Source: a bacterium (lineage in GTDB: Bacteria > Desulfobacterota > DSWW01). Taken from it: a stretch of DNA of 64,000 nucleotides. Location of the stretch: contig JANQFG010000015.1 of NCBI GenBank assembly GCA_028277985.1, positions 1 to 64,000 of the forward strand. Direction: 5' to 3'. Position numbers and translations under genes: made by a program. Positions within the stretch are counted from its first letter, which is position 1. Every line of letters begins with the position of its first letter. Shown here one piece after another: positions 62,490 to 64,000 of this stretch. A model generated the notes under the pieces. The model saw only the letters and a program-made list of their open reading frames with translations, was not told where the DNA came from and ran no database searches.

Positions 62490-63057
62490 TCCATTCTTGC
62501 TTTCTCTAGGGGCTTCTCATAGACCCTTGCCGGGATCTTACCCCCCACCGATTGCCCACCTGGGTGAATCGCGTGCGACTGCGGCCCGAGAGGGGATGCA
62601 GCCCTAGGGGAAAAAGTCCATGATCCTTGCGGATGGGGGGCATGCATGTGCTCCCTGGGGACCAGGGGAACCTGCACAGGGCTATTGAGAAACATGCCGA
62701 TGCTGGACGTGGCACCTGGAGTCAGTTATTTGCTGCCGCAACGGCCGGGGATATCTATTGACTTTTTTGTCTCTATGAATAGAATTGGACTCTTTTGCCG
62801 ATTCAGGCACTCATTATGCCAAAGTCAAGGGGAGAAGACAATCCTGTCGCCTGCACAGGGGGTCCGGATACTTTTTTCGTAACAGAGTGTCATTCTTCGA
62901 ACACCCGGTCAAGGCTGCGGCAGGCCAAGAAATAGCGTAACCATTTGAAATTGATCTGTTTTTCTCCAAGACCGTCGTTTCATCTTTTTCTGGCGCAAAA
63001 TTTGCTTCGTTTTCCGGGTCTGAGCAAAGCTGTGGAAATCACAATCGGGGTGACTCC
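62490..63057. other. 568-bp intergenic region upstream of the kinase operon
   Basis: No protein gene seen. It contains the promoter at 62758-62785 pointing right, about 270 bases ahead of the next gene, and CGTAAC at both 62878-62883 and 62936-62941. No convincing terminator hairpin was found before 63057. In E. coli the corresponding position upstream of glrK carries glmY, so a small RNA is possible but not shown. Confidence 0.4.
62758..62785 (+). promoter_or_regulatory. orphan sigma70-type promoter
   Basis: TTGACT (62758-62763), 16-base spacer, TAGAAT (62780-62785), in an AT-rich pocket. The next gene starts 270 bases later, so the transcript has a long leader or is a small RNA. Confidence 0.55.
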
Positions 63058-63642
63058 ATGCTTCTGAAGACGGAAGAACAGAAAAACAGGCGCTGGAAAC
63101 ACCTCCGGCCGGTTCCGATCGGCCGGGCGGCTCTTCTCCTCTGCCTCATGATCCTCGCTCCCGGCACCGCTACCGCCTACGAGATGATCGAGACGTCCGA
63201 TTTCGAGTCTCTGTACGATCCCGGCGTTCCGGCCTCGGTCTCGGTGGAGTGGTCTTACCCTACCGGGTTCTCTCTGGGCATCCACAGTGGCTACAAACTA
63301 CGTTTCGGTGACGAAGCCCCGGTGGCAAGCGAGACGCGCAGCATGAACACCTTCCCTTTGTCCTTCTCGGTGAAGTACAACATCTATGAGACCCACAGGC
63401 TTTCCCAGTCCGTCGGGGTGGGCCTGGGGCCCTACTTCATGCACGAAGGGGAAATGCCGATTCAACTCAAGGATGTCGAGGTGACCGGCAGTTCGACCTG
63501 CAACACGGAGTGGATCTCTCACCTGTCTCGGGACGTCTACCTCAATGTGAAGATGATCTACACCCACGCCTTCCAAACCGTGGTCAATGAAATCCCTCTC
63601 TGGGACTTCACGACCTGGCTCGGCCTGAACTTCAAATGGTAG
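63058..63642 (+). CDS. small outer-membrane beta-barrel-like protein
   Basis: 194 residues. A long basic N-region then ALLLCLMILAPGTATAYE, a signal peptide with A-x-A-type cleavage; the mature part has alternating beta segments (FSLGIHSGYKLRFG; LSFSVKYNIYETH; VGVGLGPYFM; VYLNVKMIYTHAF) and ends in LGLNFKW, a C-terminal aromatic typical of outer-membrane barrels. Unrecognised family. Probably one of the eight-stranded small barrels. Confidence 0.65.
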   Translation: MLLKTEEQKNRRWKHLRPVPIGRAALLLCLMILAPGTATAYEMIETSDFESLYDPGVPASVSVEWSYPTGFSLGIHSGYKLRFGDEAPVASETRSMNTFPLSFSVKYNIYETHRLSQSVGVGLGPYFMHEGEMPIQLKDVEVTGSSTCNTEWISHLSRDVYLNVKMIYTHAFQTVVNEIPLWDFTTWLGLNFKW

Positions 63643-63759
63643 ACCGGGCGTTCCGGCTCCTTGAATCCCACAGCCTCCCCGCGTAATCTCACCCTCATGA
63701 TGAGGCATCGCGGCACGCGGAAGATTTCCAAGACAGCCACTAACCGAGTCTTCGCTGTT

Positions 63760-63788
63760 TTGACTTCCCGCCGGGATTCTGCTATCAG
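63760..63788 (+). promoter_or_regulatory. sigma70-type promoter of the terminal lipoprotein gene
   Basis: TTGACT (63760-63765), 17-base spacer, TATCAG (63783-63788), 46 bases before the ATG at 63835. Confidence 0.6.
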
Positions 63789-63834
63789 GGTCGGTTTAGA
63801 CATTAACTCATTGGAATCTAAGCGCTTTCTTGAT

Positions 63835-64000
63835 ATGACCTCGTCTTCACGACTCAGACTCTCCCTGCTCTGCGGCTTCATTCTGACGGTCCTGACCGCC
63901 GGTTGCGGAAAGGTGATCGGACACTTCACTAGCCCCATCTTCGACGATCTCACACGTTCGTTCATGCAACAGGAAGATCTGGTCATCGCCGAACAGGGCA
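63835..64000 (+). CDS. lipoprotein, TatT-like (TRAP-transporter T component), partial
   Basis: Runs off the window end; 55 residues visible from the ATG at 63835. RLSLLCGFILTVLTAGCGKV is a lipoprotein signal with lipobox LTAGC, followed by FDDLTRSFMQQEDLVIAEQG, which resembles the start of TatT, the lipoprotein that works with some TRAP transporters. Identification is provisional because most of the protein is missing. Confidence 0.55.
   Translation, partial: MTSSSRLRLSLLCGFILTVLTAGCGKVIGHFTSPIFDDLTRSFMQQEDLVIAEQG

Noticed and set aside
62700..63057. GlmY-like small RNA gene
   Set aside because: A promoter is present but no stable fold with a terminator hairpin and T run could be placed; kept only as a possibility.
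1..64000. CRISPR array or rRNA genes
   Set aside because: No regularly spaced repeats of CRISPR size and no rRNA-like segments were found on either strand.

Overview
The window is high-GC bacterial DNA that reads like a genome from the Desulfobacterota (Deltaproteobacteria) or a close relative. This rests on the mix of an HdrD/DsrK-like iron-sulfur subunit, multihaem cytochromes, an NrfD/molybdopterin module, an AOR-like protein with its ferredoxin, a GlrR-type sigma54 regulator, GatCAB, and several small lineage-type proteins (PC4-like, FmdB, PilZ). No rRNA operon, complete tRNA, CRISPR array or intact insertion sequence was seen. The species cannot be named from sequence alone.

Layout. (1) 1-3037: the right end of an integrated element. 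It ends in the displaced 3' half of a tRNA (best match tRNA-Phe) with the tRNA terminator beyond it. A five-gene minus-strand operon lies inside: HigB-like toxin, double-HTH antitoxin/regulator, ImmA/IrrE-like peptidase, a 51-aa basic protein and a hypothetical. The operator sits between -35 and -10. (2) 3.1-15.3 kb: small and housekeeping genes, including a second copy of the basic protein, two sister HTH_17 proteins around a TerB gene, FmdB, a HExxH protein, Nudix, PilZ-like, DUF72, CinA, an alpha/beta hydrolase, thioredoxin and a PC4-like protein. (3) 15.4-21.3 kb: gatC-gatA-gatB-ilvE facing sppA and a PilZ gene, with divergent promoters between them. (4) 21.3-39 kb: a surface-polysaccharide locus. 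A WbpB-WbpD fusion, a WbpE aminotransferase with an added PIN-like domain, and a WbpI-type epimerase should make UDP-ManNAc3NAcA-type sugars (the WbpA dehydrogenase is not here). They are followed by a sulfotransferase, an asparagine synthase, several glycosyltransferases and methyltransferases, a GT9 heptosyltransferase, a sugar-1-P nucleotidyltransferase and a degenerate prenyl-synthase-like protein.

(5) 39.0-42.5 kb: an unusual four-gene module resembling NitD/NitE/NitF of the Nit1C (MSMEG_0568-type) cluster, with the domains re-partitioned (radical SAM fused to GNAT, AIR synthase free) and no nitrilase; a DsrE-like and a lysine-tailed protein replace the usual partners. (6) 42.6-49.9 kb: a six-gene membrane redox complex combining FeS/NrfD/molybdopterin subunits with a pentahaem cytochrome, a haem-b/c membrane protein and an HdrD-like subunit, in effect a DsrMKJOP/Qrc hybrid. 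It is followed upstream by a BPL_N-domain protein, an AOR-like protein lacking most cluster cysteines, its ferredoxin, a thiolase/DUF35 pair and a PadR regulator.

(7) 55.8-64 kb: a hemerythrin remnant, a SHOCT-like lipoprotein, a loop-shortened ribosomal protein S10 paralog next to a FabH, a QseE-QseG-QseF (GlrK/GlrR)-like three-gene signalling operon, a small outer-membrane protein, and the start of a TatT-like lipoprotein running off the window. Degenerate heptanucleotide repeat tracts sit in several intergenic gaps and run into gene ends.
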